DNA from: Henricia sp. BOLD:AAB3569
Lineage: Eukaryota > Echinodermata > Asteroidea > Spinulosida > Echinasteridae
Assembly: GCA_037783545.1 (NCBI GenBank)
Contig: JBBELK010000826.1
Location: 62,001-126,000, forward strand
Reading direction: 5' to 3'
DNA: 64,000 nucleotides
Shown here one piece after another: positions 46,411-57,652 of this stretch (position 1 is its first letter; each line of letters opens with the position of its first letter). Below the pieces are notes generated by a model. That model saw only the letters and a list, made by a program, of their open reading frames with translations. It had not been told where the DNA came from and did no database searches. Position numbers and translations under genes: made by a program.

Positions 46411-48390
46411 CACTATACCCAGTCAATACATTCATCCAGGTCAAAATTTCATTGTATTGTCCCTTTTACTAACTTGTACTGCATTCCAGCCTTTTGTTGA
46501 AGTAGAACTTCCTAGGCTCTCATCATGACCCCACTTTTAGGGTGCAATAACTTTTTTATCAATAGGAACCCAATTGGGCATGAAACTTTTTTATTCACAT
46601 GACCCCCACCTTTTTTGGTGTGGATTGGATTTGAAAAACAAGATCCTATTCAGTCTGCTTAGAGCCACTCATGACAGAACGTCTCTGTGACACATTGGTT
46701 ACAATATTTTGTATGTGTTTCTACATATTCCTACTCAAACATTGGCAAGTTGTGGGACAACTGCATGGTAAGTAATGAATTTTATTACTTTACTTTTATA
46801 GTAGTTCTGCATTTTATAGGAAACTTGGGAGTGCTACTTGCTGGTCTAGTGAGTTCTTTCTGTCCCGACTGTCCGTGACACTGCCTTTCGGGCTGTGCTT
46901 GAGCCGTAGTGCTGCCAAGTTTCTGCTAGTTGACTGTCATTTAACACTTATAAGTTACGGTATTGTTTGATAGTACCGTTTTACAATCCTTTTTAACTTT
47001 CTGCATTAGTGAAAGTACCTGCCTCGGCACATTGAGCTAAACAATTTGATAATAAAATTAAGCTTGAAGTGTCTATGTAAATATATTTATTAAATAAATC
47101 AAATGTATACTTGTTGGTTTGAATGCCCTCTGTTGTCCTGAAATGTTATTGTACACCGACTCGGTTACCGACATGCAAGTTTGACTCGAGAGATATTAGT
47201 AGAACTATGGTTAACTATAGTTTGCGCTCTTGCCTGGACAAAATTACACGACTACCATGCTATATTAGTGTACCCGTAATGAAATAATAACAATAAAAAT
47301 ATTATTGCAGAATTACCGAATGTCATTCTCGCAAGTGTAATAGTTACATTATGAATAAACATTCAAACAAAATCCTCTGCATTTGTACATCATTTTATCA
47401 GGACCTTGGATACAGTTTAGTGTTGGCTAATACGTATTAATGACAGAAGTTGCATGAATTTGTGACTATTTATATTTCCTTGTTTAATTCAGGAAATCAC
47501 AACCAGAAAAACAACAAGACTTGATAAGTGAAATGGTTTAGTCGTCACCTTTTCCTTATATATATGTTCCTCATATATTCGGCCAGTATTTCCTGCCAAA
47601 CAGAAAGTTTTTGCATGACATTTACACAAAGTTTAAATGCAAGGAATATCACCTAAAGTCTCCATTATGAAATGGTTGCATTTACAAGTAACATCGGCAT
47701 GCTTAACTGAGGCGTACAGATCATAGCAAGTCATACGGGTAAGATTCTGACGATGTGATGGTCCTGACGGAAAACGGACCATGCACTAAGGGTGTTAGTT
47801 TTCGGCACTAGCATGCAAATTCTACCTTTTCTTACAGCTTACGTATTTGTACCGTTATACTCGGATTTAGGCAGTAGGTAGTATTTTACATGTTTTGTGA
47901 GTTTACCATATGTCGTTCTGTTGATCAGTTTTTATTCAACTGATAGCAATGCACTGGCTACGCGACTGAGTAAAACAACCACTCGACATCTTGGTCCAGT
48001 TAAAGCAGAATTCGCAGAAAGGTGAGCTCAACTTGTTTGAATGCTCGCCGCCAAATGTTTGACGTCAGAATTATGTCGTGCAGATTGGCGAATATCTTCG
48101 GGTTTATTTATTGATTTCATCATGACGTTAATGCAAGAACACTTTTTAATTTGGGACTTTGCAAATTACTTTGTTATATCAGTAACAAACAAAAACTTGG
48201 AACCCAAATGTTGTCGTTATAAGCATAACACCGTATTAAGTGTGCTCTTACGATCGGTGTACAACTGTACTTAGGAATTCTACTGTACTTAATAAAGTAT
48301 ATTTACAGATCAAAGGTAATGACAATATTAGGGTGTTTTTGTTATTTAATTCTTGCGTTTTTAGTTGCTTTTTAAGTGCTGGAACTGAGC

Positions 48391-51300
48391 ATGGCTTTTA
48401 TGTCAAACATATGCGGATTCCCATGTGTGATTGCTGTAATTCTGGTTATCGTGCAACTTGGATTAACCACGTCACAGCCACAGAACGGTACGTTCTTAAT
48501 TTGGGTTTTTGTAGTACAATCAAAATGATTACATTAGACACCATAATATATTGATTATTGTTGGTTTTGTATTTTAATATCACTACGACCGCGGATGTGT
48601 TCCTATAATTTTCAGTAAAATTTGATTCTTGTTATAGGTCCAGGGTACTTAGGGTGCTTCGAAGATTGTCCGAGATGGTTGATATGTAATGACCGCGCCC
48701 TACAACCAATCGGACCGATAGACAGCGATGATCAGTCGGTTGAGTGGTGCTTCAGACACTGCTTAGAGTCCAAATCATCCAACTACAAATATGCTGGGCT
48801 CGAATACGAAAAAGAATGCTTCTGTGGGAATAACGACAATTATGACCGACACGGGAAGAAGGAAGACTCAGAATGCCAGGATGTGTGTACGGGCAACATC
48901 AATCAGACATGTGGAGATGATGAAAGGGTGTCCGTTTATCGAAGTAAGACATTCCGTTATAAATCATGCCATGAATAAATGTAAAATCATATAAATCATG
49001 CCATAAATAATTATGTAGAGGTTGGTGTGGTTTGTTGCATTGGACACAAGCCTCGAATTCAAACTTTAATATAGATTAAAAGCACAATGGAAATTCAGAG
49101 GGCGTATATGAAATGCCAAATTCGTGCCACGAATTATGCAGCTCCATGCCTTTGCTCTCGAGTATTTTATTTTTAAAAGTATTATATAAAAGTGTTATAC
49201 ACTGTACCAACTTTCACCATTTGGAGATGCAGCACTTGGGTAGAACTTCCACGTTTGAAACTGTATACCTATAAGAACGACGTCCTTGTGTCATTTTAAG
49301 AACGGGATTTTGAATACGCCCGAAAACTCATGTGCCCTCCCCCAAGTTGGCTGAAAATGTTATGTACATTCAGACAGAGTTATTTCCCTGGGTTATTTCC
49401 ATTTTTTGTGATGTGCTTGTGTTTGTCCCAACAAACCTGGCACTTCCCAGTATCTGACGGAGTGTGCAGTAACGACATTCGTCCATCAACCAACGGATCT
49501 CACCGTATCATCAACCCACACTCTCTGGATTACAATCTCAACAACTTCAAGTTCTTCGGGACTCGAGTAGATTTCTACTGTCATGATGGATATACTCTCC
49601 ACGGAGCCTCGTCCATCCAATGCATTGACACGGGATACAACAATGTCACGTGGAATGACACGGTGCCAACGTGTGAAGGTTAGCAATAGACCAGTTGCGT
49701 GATAGATTTGCATAAGTCCTGGAGTTGTGCCTTATATTTACATAAATGGGTCTTTCTATAAATTAGGGGTCCAATGTTGGTGTCCCCCGTTACATTTTAC
49801 ATCTTGTTTTTGTAAATTCAGGACACATTCTTTAAATACTTTCCATCTCAAAGAGTGAGTACATAAAGTACAATTCATACAAAATGGTTTAAAAGCCATT
49901 TTAATGATTTTTGTACGAAAAATAACACATATCAGGTGTAACGGGGGGACACCAAATGTCACACTTTTGGACCCCTAATTTATAGAAAGACCCAAATGCT
50001 AGAGTCCCGCCTTCGCGCTATATGGCGCTCGTGTACGAGTGACTCAAGCACCATACTATATCTGGCAAGTCGGCCCCGTTTCGGGGGATGCACGCTGGCA
50101 CATGGAAACTGTACGGTACCTTGAATAGCTCGCACATTTTCTATATATGTACTTCTAAGCTTGACCATGTTGATTGAACATGTTGATCAGCAAATTTAAA
50201 CCAGTCACATAACCCAATATCGTTTCTCTACTTTCTTGAATGCATCATTGCAGTTTAAAAACGTTCATCGATTTCAAGTAAAAAAACATGTTATATTTTG
50301 TTATTTTGACGACATGTTTCAACATGTTCATTTCAACATGTAATTTCGGATGGTCCAGCTTAAAAATGCATAGAGTAATGTGCGAGGTATTCCAGGTACC
50401 GCACAGACTTTCGTGCCGGTTAATATGGACCAGCTTGCACCCCTCTGGAAACGGCCTCATTTGCCAGGTAGTCTGGTGCTTGACTCATTCGCATGCGAGC
50501 GCCATAGCGTGAAGGCGAGAGTCTAGGATTTATGCAAATCTGTCATGCAACTGGTCTATTTCAATAATTATACAGATACCTACAAGGCCCTTCAGAAAAC
50601 CAATATATCTTTTTCATTCATTTCAGAAATTGTATCTGTGACGCCGACGGCTGTTGAGGACACAACGATATCTCGTATGAGCACTGATACGAGTCAAGAA
50701 ACCACGTCTGGTAATGGAGTCACTGAAAAGCAGATCCAAACTGGTACATGTACATGTATACCACAACCATCGAAAACACAACCTGGGCTGCTTTCGAGCA
50801 GGGCACCAGGGATCCCTGGTGCTCCCCCGAAAGCGTGTGTACGGTACGCATGTGTGTGACGTAACGTTCCCAACACCTAGGAGCACCAGGGACGAGCGCT
50901 CAAAAGCAGCCCTGGACGTCGGGTTTCTATATTCAATGATAATAGGCCATACAATGAATAAAATATAACTTTCCTCTTTTTGTTTTAGGTCTGATCATTG
51001 GTATTGCGGTTGGAATAACAATGGGAATAATTGTCTTCACAACAATTGTTATTTTAGTGTGTACAAAGAGGTGAGATTGTCAGTTTCATTTTCTAAATAT
51101 ATCTCTTCAGTTCTTTTCAAAGATTAATTAACCAGATATATGGAATTAGGAAAAACCAAATCAATTGGAACACATCATCGGCAATCGAACCTAATTACCC
51201 GACACACAAAACATATACCCTACCAGCTGAGCTGCGGTTTCAATAGATTGTTGCGTTAAAGAACACCTATAAACAAATTAGTGAGGTGCATAATCAGCAG

Positions 51301-51962
51301 GAATGAATAAAAAAATCTCATCGGGATTTGAACCAGAGAAGATCTGACACACAGAACAGATGCTCTACCAGTTGACCTACAAGACAACACGATATCATTA
51401 ACATAATTTTTTGTTAAGAACCCAACTTTTTTCTCTCGATTTTGCACTATCCAATTGAGGGCATCGTTTGCATGATTTAACAATACCACTGCTCGATTCA
51501 AACCATTTTATCCGAATATACACAACTTTTTGACTCTGCTCAGCAACTTTCACTTTCTGCTTCAGACAAAAGAAGCAACGTGCAGACACGTCGTTAGCCA
51601 AAGCCGGGCCATCAGTTTCGAATGCATCTGATGGCGATAATGCGGCTGTTGAAATTCCAGTTCAACCACTACAAGCCGCCGTGACGAAATACAGTCAAGT
51701 TAACAAGCCGAACACTACAACCAGTAACGAGTACATGTATGCCACACCTGATGATATCATCATACTCCCCGATAGCGACACCTGTGTGAAATATTACCAA
51801 CTCGAGGGAGACAGTCACGAGACAACCAGCGTGAATACAGCACTGAATGGACGGGAATCTGAAGCAAGGGACGTCGGTGGAATTAACGAGCAAACGGACA
51901 TTGCACCTCCACTTGTCATGAAGGGAAAGCCGGGATGGGTGGAAAATATCATCTATGAGTGA
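48391..51962 (+). CDS. Gene E: WSC-Sushi receptor-like protein, full type-2 tail
   Basis: Exons: 48391-48487 signal peptide (PCVIAVILVIVQLGL core, like B); 48638-48943 WSC (ten Cys); 49451-49678 CCP; 50627-50743 stalk; 50989-51070 TM; 51566-51962 tail. The total is 1227 bases, 408 residues. An earlier phase-compatible stalk donor (TCTG|GTAATG, 50710) would remove 11 residues. Tail tyrosine motifs: YSQV, EYMYATP, the ITIM-like VKYYQL and terminal ENIIYE. Serine/threonine and acidic stretches separate them. This is the only intact type-2 tail in the window and serves as reference for the remnants at 15.8, 26.5 and 34.7 kb. Intron 3 carries nested TIR elements. Confidence 0.84.
49685..50560. mobile_element. 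TIR element in intron 3 of E, with a second element nested inside
   Basis: The outer ends AATAGACCAGTTGC and their complement lie at 49685 and 50560, with inverted repeats of about 35 bases running into AGATTTGCATAA. Nested at 49747-49994 is a second element with ends TGGGTCTTTCTATAAATTAG and their complement, about 248 bases. Both are non-coding. Confidence 0.75.
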
Positions 51963-53395
51963 ATCCATAACATGTATCATATTCAACAAAATTACAATTT
52001 ATTATTTTTTAACCAGGGTAGTTCATTTGCAACGTGTAGTCTTTCACAAGGCACTGGGATATAAAATCACTAAGAAATGTATAGAAAAAAAATAAATGCA
52101 ATCGTACATTTCACATGAACATAGACTATAATAACAACAATAAAGCGGTGGCGCAAGTGTAATAAGAATATTTTGCCCCCAGGAGAAACCTCCAGGGGTC
52201 TTTCTCCCACTTTTAAAACTGCATCTCCGTCTTCGTCATTTTGACTTGATAATAAGGTAAAGTTGAAGCTCATATTATATGGCAAAAAGGGACTTAATTG
52301 CCGAAGATGCTATAAAATAAATAACATCAATGGAATAAACACTAATGTATACGGGCTCCAACTAGTCTGTCAGATGCGCACCCTTTGGAAAAACACACGG
52401 ATTGAGAGAAATGTCAAATTGTCACCGAAAACGAGGTTCTCGGTGCTTTATTTTGTGATAAAATTTGCAAATAAAATGACGTAATACAATGGCTCAGCAT
52501 CTGAAACGAGGCTGGAGGTGCTAATTTGACATTTTTCCATTAAATTTGGCAAAAGGGGACAGTATTTGGAGAGAAAACAAGTAAGGTACTTGTAATTATA
52601 GTTGGTATTAATCTTGAAAATGACGCACGATGCTTATACGGTATATACGACTAGCATTCACTTACAGTCAAAATTATAATAATATTTTACTGTTCTGTGT
52701 TTTCACTTCCTAGTACAGTGGAACTTGTCTATAGTGGCCACCCTTGGGACTGTAAAACTGGCCACTATAAAGAGGTGGCCTCTTATAAAGAGGTGGCCTC
52801 TTTATAGAGGTTTCTTAAGCATTATACACATGGCATTTGGGACCAAAGGTGGGTGGCCACTATATGTAGGTGGCCTGTTTATCAAGGTGTCCTTAATAGC
52901 AGGTTTCACTGTACTGACTTTAACAGCACTGCATGAGAATTGTCTCCTTTGGAGGCAGGCCGAGGGCGTGTGTAACTTCCATGTTCCTGTATACAAACCC
53001 ACATTTTATGGCACTTGAACTTTAACACATGTGAGTTATTACCAGGCCAAAAAGGATCAGCCGCTCAGTGTAGCTCAGTAATTAGACGGAATGCCAGCAC
53101 AGCAGGAAATATCCATATAAAATCATGATTGTGACCACGTTTTTCTCACACATTTTAATTTCCTGGTTTCATGTCCAGATGTATTCTTGACAAGAATGAT
53201 TATCCCGTGTGCCTCTTGAAGTTCAGAAAGAACATCGCAGATTGTTTTTGACAAACTTGCTCTGCATTTTAAATCCACGAAAAATAAAGGGCAACCTTGG
53301 TAACGGTTCGAGGAAATACCTTACCACCATACCAAAAGAATCGTGCTGGAATCGGAGTGACTGCATGGTTTAGTTTTTGAAGTTCATTTGCCAAT
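51963..53395. other. Spacer between E and F
   Basis: Begins with the 3' flank that also follows the type-2 remnant near 27190 and 34990: ACCAGGGTAGTTCATTTGC and the SINE tail at 52190-52330. A pogo/mariner-like MITE lies at 52716-52911. The rest matches the upstream flank of C and D (CATCGCAGAT..., GGAATCGGAGTGACTG before the ATG). No exon is seen. Confidence 0.6.
52716..52911. mobile_element. Tc1/mariner-pogo-like MITE with TA duplication
   Basis: Ends CAGTGGAACTTGTCTATA and TAGCAGGTTTCACTG, bordered by TA on both sides (52714-52715 and 52912-52913). Internal GTGGCCTCTTTATAGAGG and GTGGCCACTATA words repeat in both orientations. The TA target and CAGTG ends fit the pogo/Tigger group. Confidence 0.78.
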
Positions 53396-56300
53396 ATGAC
53401 CAAGCATTTGATGCGAGCGACTGTGCTTCCGTACGCGATCTTCGCATTAACGATTGCTACACAAATTGGATTGATGTCTTCACAGCCACAAAACAGTAAG
53501 ACCTTTTTGAGATTAATTTATATTTTAGGCAATTTAATGTGCAAAAAGATTTATTTCTGTTACTTAACACATTACATGAGGACCAATGTTGTAATTGTCA
53601 ACTTCGGGTTTTAAAAAAAGGATACAACTCCGAGTCGTGCTCTAAAACAACTCGTAGTGCCCGTAAGTTCTGGTAATATATTCTCAAAAGTTCTAAGACT
53701 GTTAAAGAGGCTCATTTGTTCACTAATTTTAAATTATGTGTAATTTGATTCATTTTAGGTCCAGGGTACTTGGGATGCTTCAAGGATTGTCCATCAGGCT
53801 GGCGGAAATGTAGTGGCCGCGCTCTCTCAATCGGACCGATAAACAGCGATGATCAGGCGATTGAGCGGTGCTTCAAGACTTGCTGGGACAGACTGTCGGC
53901 CAGGTACACATACGCTGGCCTCGAGTATGAGTATCAATGCTTCTGTGGGAATAAGGAAGATTATGGCCGACACGGGAAGAAGGCAGACTCGGAATGCCAG
54001 GACATGTGTAGTGGCAACAACAACCAGATATGCGGAGATTCGGACAGAATATCAATTTACAGAAGTAAGATGTCAATGATTTATACATTTTTGCCTTTAA
54101 AATTAATTTATCGTCGATTTGGGGCTGTAAAAAGAAAACAATTTTTGCGACAATGACCCTGTTCTCACTAGAGAAATCTCTTCGTTCGACGAAGATTAAT
54201 TAATTATCGTTAGTTAATGAAGCGTGCGTTCACATATCACTTAATGAAGCTGTAGAAGGTCGTACATGCGCGTGGCGCGTCAAAAACAACGCTTGCTGGG
54301 CGCTTGACACACAACGCGCTTGTGCAACCAGGCCAGTCAAATTGATTTATTGAACGAAGGGAGCGTTCTCATTACAAATTTGCTTCGTCGAATGAAGCGA
54401 TTTCTTCGTCGAACGAAGCGATTCTAATCATTGTCGAATGAAGAGGCGTGCGTTCACATCAGGAAAACTCCTTGTCGTATCAAGCGATTTCTGTAGTGAG
54501 AACGGGGTCAATGACATCTCTTTTCGACAATTGAAATCAGGGAAAATAATTTTTGAAGATCTAATTGCGTTATGTTGTTCCATTCAGTATCTGACGGAAT
54601 GTGCAGTAACGACATTGGTCCCCCAACCAACGGATCTCACCACATCACCAACCCACACTCTCTGGATTACAATCTCAACAACTTCAAGTTCTTCGGGACT
54701 CGAATAGATTTCTACTGTCATGATGGATATACTCTCCGTGGAGCCTCGTCCATCGAATGCATTGACACGGGATACAACAATGCCATGTGGAATGATACGA
54801 TTCCAACGTGTGAAGGTTAAAAAAAACACGTTTGTAATTTACCCATACTGAAACGGCCTCGTTTAAAGTTTTAATTACACATTCCACAAACTGTTGCAAA
54901 CTATAAAAAAAACTGTGCTTGAAACTAATTACATTCCTAATACAATGTTGAGAACTCAAAAAATAAAGCACATATTTAAGGAAAAACATCTGTATTTTAT
55001 TCATTTTTGATTTTCCAAGACAAAACCAATGCCCCTTTTAATTATTTACTTTTCGGCCGTTTGTCAAAACAGAGGAATTCAGAAACACTTTTTCATTCGA
55101 TTTTTTGTCAATAGACCGATCCAGTAAGCTCCGCCCATTTTGGAATTGACCAATCACAGCCTCAGGTTGAGGTAACCAAAAAGTAGATCCCCCTTTGGTT
55201 ACCCGAGTCCTCAATTTTGTGCACAAAGCTACGGCGAAATGCAGCACGAGTGACGCAAAAACACCATAAACATCATTTTTATCAGCGCAGAGGACCCGGC
55301 CTAGCCGGTTTAAAACGGATTGTATAAGATATCCAAACCTACTTTTAAATCCTTCATAAATGTGTTTTTGTGTAAACGGGAAAAACTCGCCAAAATTAGC
55401 TTGTCGTTATGCTATGTTGTGCATTCACTGCATTCTAGATGTGTGTCGAGATGTTTTTGTCGATCGCGCGCGTTACGCGTATTGCAGGCGTGTTGTCACG
55501 ACCAGATACTTAAGTGCACATTTTGCTTTCGAGCGTGCAGTGTGCGTGTGCGTGTTTCAATACGCGCTGACCAGATGCGGGCGCGGACGCACGGCGCGGC
55601 CAGGCGACTCTACTGCATGCGTGCCTCATATGTATGGCATGTTGCTACATGCTAGGCAATTTCTAAATGGGCGGAGCTTACTGGATTGGTCTTTTAAATT
55701 TCGTTTAAAATCAGTTGAAGAGTGGACAACCATTTCTATGACAACAACCATGACAACTTATCCAACTACATGGCCGGAAATAGCCACAACAGAATCTTAC
55801 ACCAGAGGAGACGGGACAGAACCACTGAGTTACGGCACCGAGTCCACTTGGGGAAGAAACATGACATGGGAATCTGAAGCCGGCACAAGTCAAAGACTAA
55901 CGGAGGAGACTTCTTTGATAACACATAGGCCTACTAAGAATCCGACAAGTGGCAAATTAGCGACAGGTGCACTGTTCGTTGTTTTCAATTTATTAAAAAT
56001 ATACTAGATTTTGGTGGTTTTCACAGACAATAATGGGACTATTAAGATGATATTGCAAGTAAATAAGTTATGTAACGGGATGTTCAATTGACTTCAGAAT
56101 ATTACTATAGGTTTCCTTGCATTTTACTCTTAAGATGGCATGTGCAATATGATTCCCAAATTTCTAGGGAATAATTTATAATACCGTGGTGCCTTTAACT
56201 AATTCATTGATGCACAATTCACGTGAAGAGGATTCATGCTCACGATGCTCGTTTTTTCAGGTTTCCAGTCCTTAAAAATATCCCTTATAGTCGCAAGCTA

Positions 56301-57652
56301 TAATAAAAACCGAGAAAGGTAAGAAACGTACGTTTGCAAAATTAATGACAAACTTCCATTTTTCAATAGGTACAATAGTCGGAATAGCGGTTGGAATTGC
56401 TGCAGTGGTCGGAATACTTCTGCTGTTGGCGTTGATACTCTTATACCGAAAAAGGTGGGTATTTTTGTTGGGACAGAGATAAGTCTGGAGGGTCTATATT
56501 TACATTCATTCTTTATTACTGTAAAGTGGTCTCAAATTCCGATGCAGGCAGTCTTTTTCAGAGGCAAAATACATAATTAGTCATTCAGTTAGTATCATGA
56601 GTTGTACTTATGATTATTCACACCATGTTTATACATATTCAAAGATCAAATTTAAATGCCAGTACACATACATGTAAGGTATTTGGGTCTGTCCACAGTA
56701 ATGGGGTACATTTCTGTAACATTCAAGATCTTAGGTCCGTGTTCACTTCAAATGTCTTAATTTTATCTTTAAATTATCAAGCTAAACTGAGGAAATAACT
56801 TTTTCACCAAGGAGTAAGAAAAATAGTCCTACAACATACATTTCTGAAAACCCCGTGCACAAATTTTCCTATTACGCGTGTAACAAAGACGGAAAAAAAT
56901 GTCACAAAATGGTCTGTCCACGTTACCTACGTAATAGGAAAATTTGTACACAAGCTTTTCAAAAATGTATGTTGTGGCAGAAATTTTTTACCTTTTTGGG
57001 CAAAAGTTATCTCCTGAGAACAAAACAAGGACATTTCTTTATTTCTGAGATAAACTAAAGACATCTGAAAGGAATTATTGACTTACTTTTCAAATGTACC
57101 CCATTACTGTGGACAGACCCATATAAATTTCACGGTATGCTCTTTTGGCTGTGCAAGCCCTCTGGTTCACGGGACATTACCACAGAAATGCGCACACGTA
57201 AGCAAAGATGAAGTGATTGACCAAGTGATTTTGACCAATCACGCAGGAGACTCAAGAAAAACGAGTCTTCAGATGTTCCAATGGCTACCATGGGCAGGAA
57301 TTACCACCCAAACGAATTCACTGATCAGCTGAGCAGCGACGTCATCTCTCAACCACCGCTCTACAGCCAAGTTAGTAACAAGCCCAAGAAACTTCCAAGA
57401 GGTTATGTCAACCATAATGTTGACGTCACGGACGCAGTATCCAATGGCGAGATCGCAACTGGAAATGAACAACTGAGCAATGGCGTAATTGGTTCGTCGC
57501 CGAACGGTGACGAAACCCTCTGGGCTGAAAACGAACTGTACGGAAAGCAGTTATACCCGAGAGAATTGGACCACGAGGAAAAAACTGACGGAACAACGGA
57601 ATCAACAATGAAAGAACAACATGGTTGGGTTGAAAATATCATCTATGAATAA
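53396..57652 (+). CDS. Gene F: WSC-Sushi receptor-like protein with divergent stalk and tail (type 3)
   Basis: Exons: 53396-53495 signal peptide (like C and D); 53759-54064 WSC, close to D; 54588-54815 CCP; 55715-55966 long stalk rich in Thr, Ser and Trp/Tyr; 56370-56454 TM (IVGIAVGIAAVVGILLL, then YRKR); 57247-57652 tail. The total is 1377 bases, 458 residues. The tail acceptor CACGCAG at 57246 is the only one nearby that keeps frame. Tail tyrosines: YHPN, YSQV, YVNH (a YxN type), the paired YGKQLYPREL and terminal GWVENIIYE. The ELYGKQLYP segment aligns with TLYGRALFP of type 1, and LYSQV with YSQV of type 2. Type 3 therefore shares pieces of both classes. An AATAAA lies near 58115 in the 3' flank. 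Confidence 0.82.
54157..54508. mobile_element. Palindromic MITE in intron 2 of F, 6-base target duplication, empty site in D
   Basis: CAATGA occurs at 54151-54156 and 54509-54514. D has one copy in TGTGACAATGACATCTC. Ends are CCCTGTTCTCACTAGAG / TGTAGTGAGAACGGGG. The body is full of CTTCGTCGAACGAAG-type inverted words. A sister copy lies at 62669-63030. Confidence 0.85.
55109..55695. mobile_element. TIR element in intron 3 of F
   Basis: Ends AGACCGATCCAGTAAGCTCC and, on the right, GGAGCTTACTGGATTGGTCT, with inverted repeats of about 30 bases including CGCCCATTT. The interior includes CpG-rich sequence and no recognised protein. The open frame that runs from it into the stalk exon is fortuitous upstream of 55715. 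Confidence 0.72.
56684..57121. mobile_element. TIR element in intron 5 of F
   Basis: Left end TGGGTCTGTCCACAGTAATG, right end its complement. An inner inverted pair is CAAATTTTCCTATTACG / CGTAATAGGAAAATTTG. Length about 438 bases, non-coding. Confidence 0.78.

Larger units (their letters stand above)
43535..48390. other. Spacer between D and E
   Basis: Contents in order: type-1 3' flank; an 84-base tandem duplication (43703-43866); a palindromic block (44171-44357); a dispersed repeat with inverted half (44405-44655, cf. 18955); a tRNA-like relic (about 44940); a hairpin MITE (about 44995-45155); a hAT-like element (45367-46410); and type-2 5' flank (about 47180-47700, cf. 33600-34200). No exon of the family is seen between 43535 and 48390. 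Confidence 0.6.

Noticed and set aside
46262-46528. Open frame rich in Met, Tyr and Val near 46.3 kb
   Set aside because: Encoded by an ACATGTATA microsatellite inside a hAT-like element.
3895-54829. Minus-strand open frames of 80-97 codons over each CCP exon
   Set aside because: They are the antisense shadow of the highly conserved CCP exon and repeat only because the exon does. The + strand has the Cys pattern and splice sites.
55360-55714. Upstream part of the 215-codon frame ending in the F stalk
   Set aside because: It runs through a TIR element. The acceptor at 55714 and homology of the junction define the stalk exon as starting at 55715.
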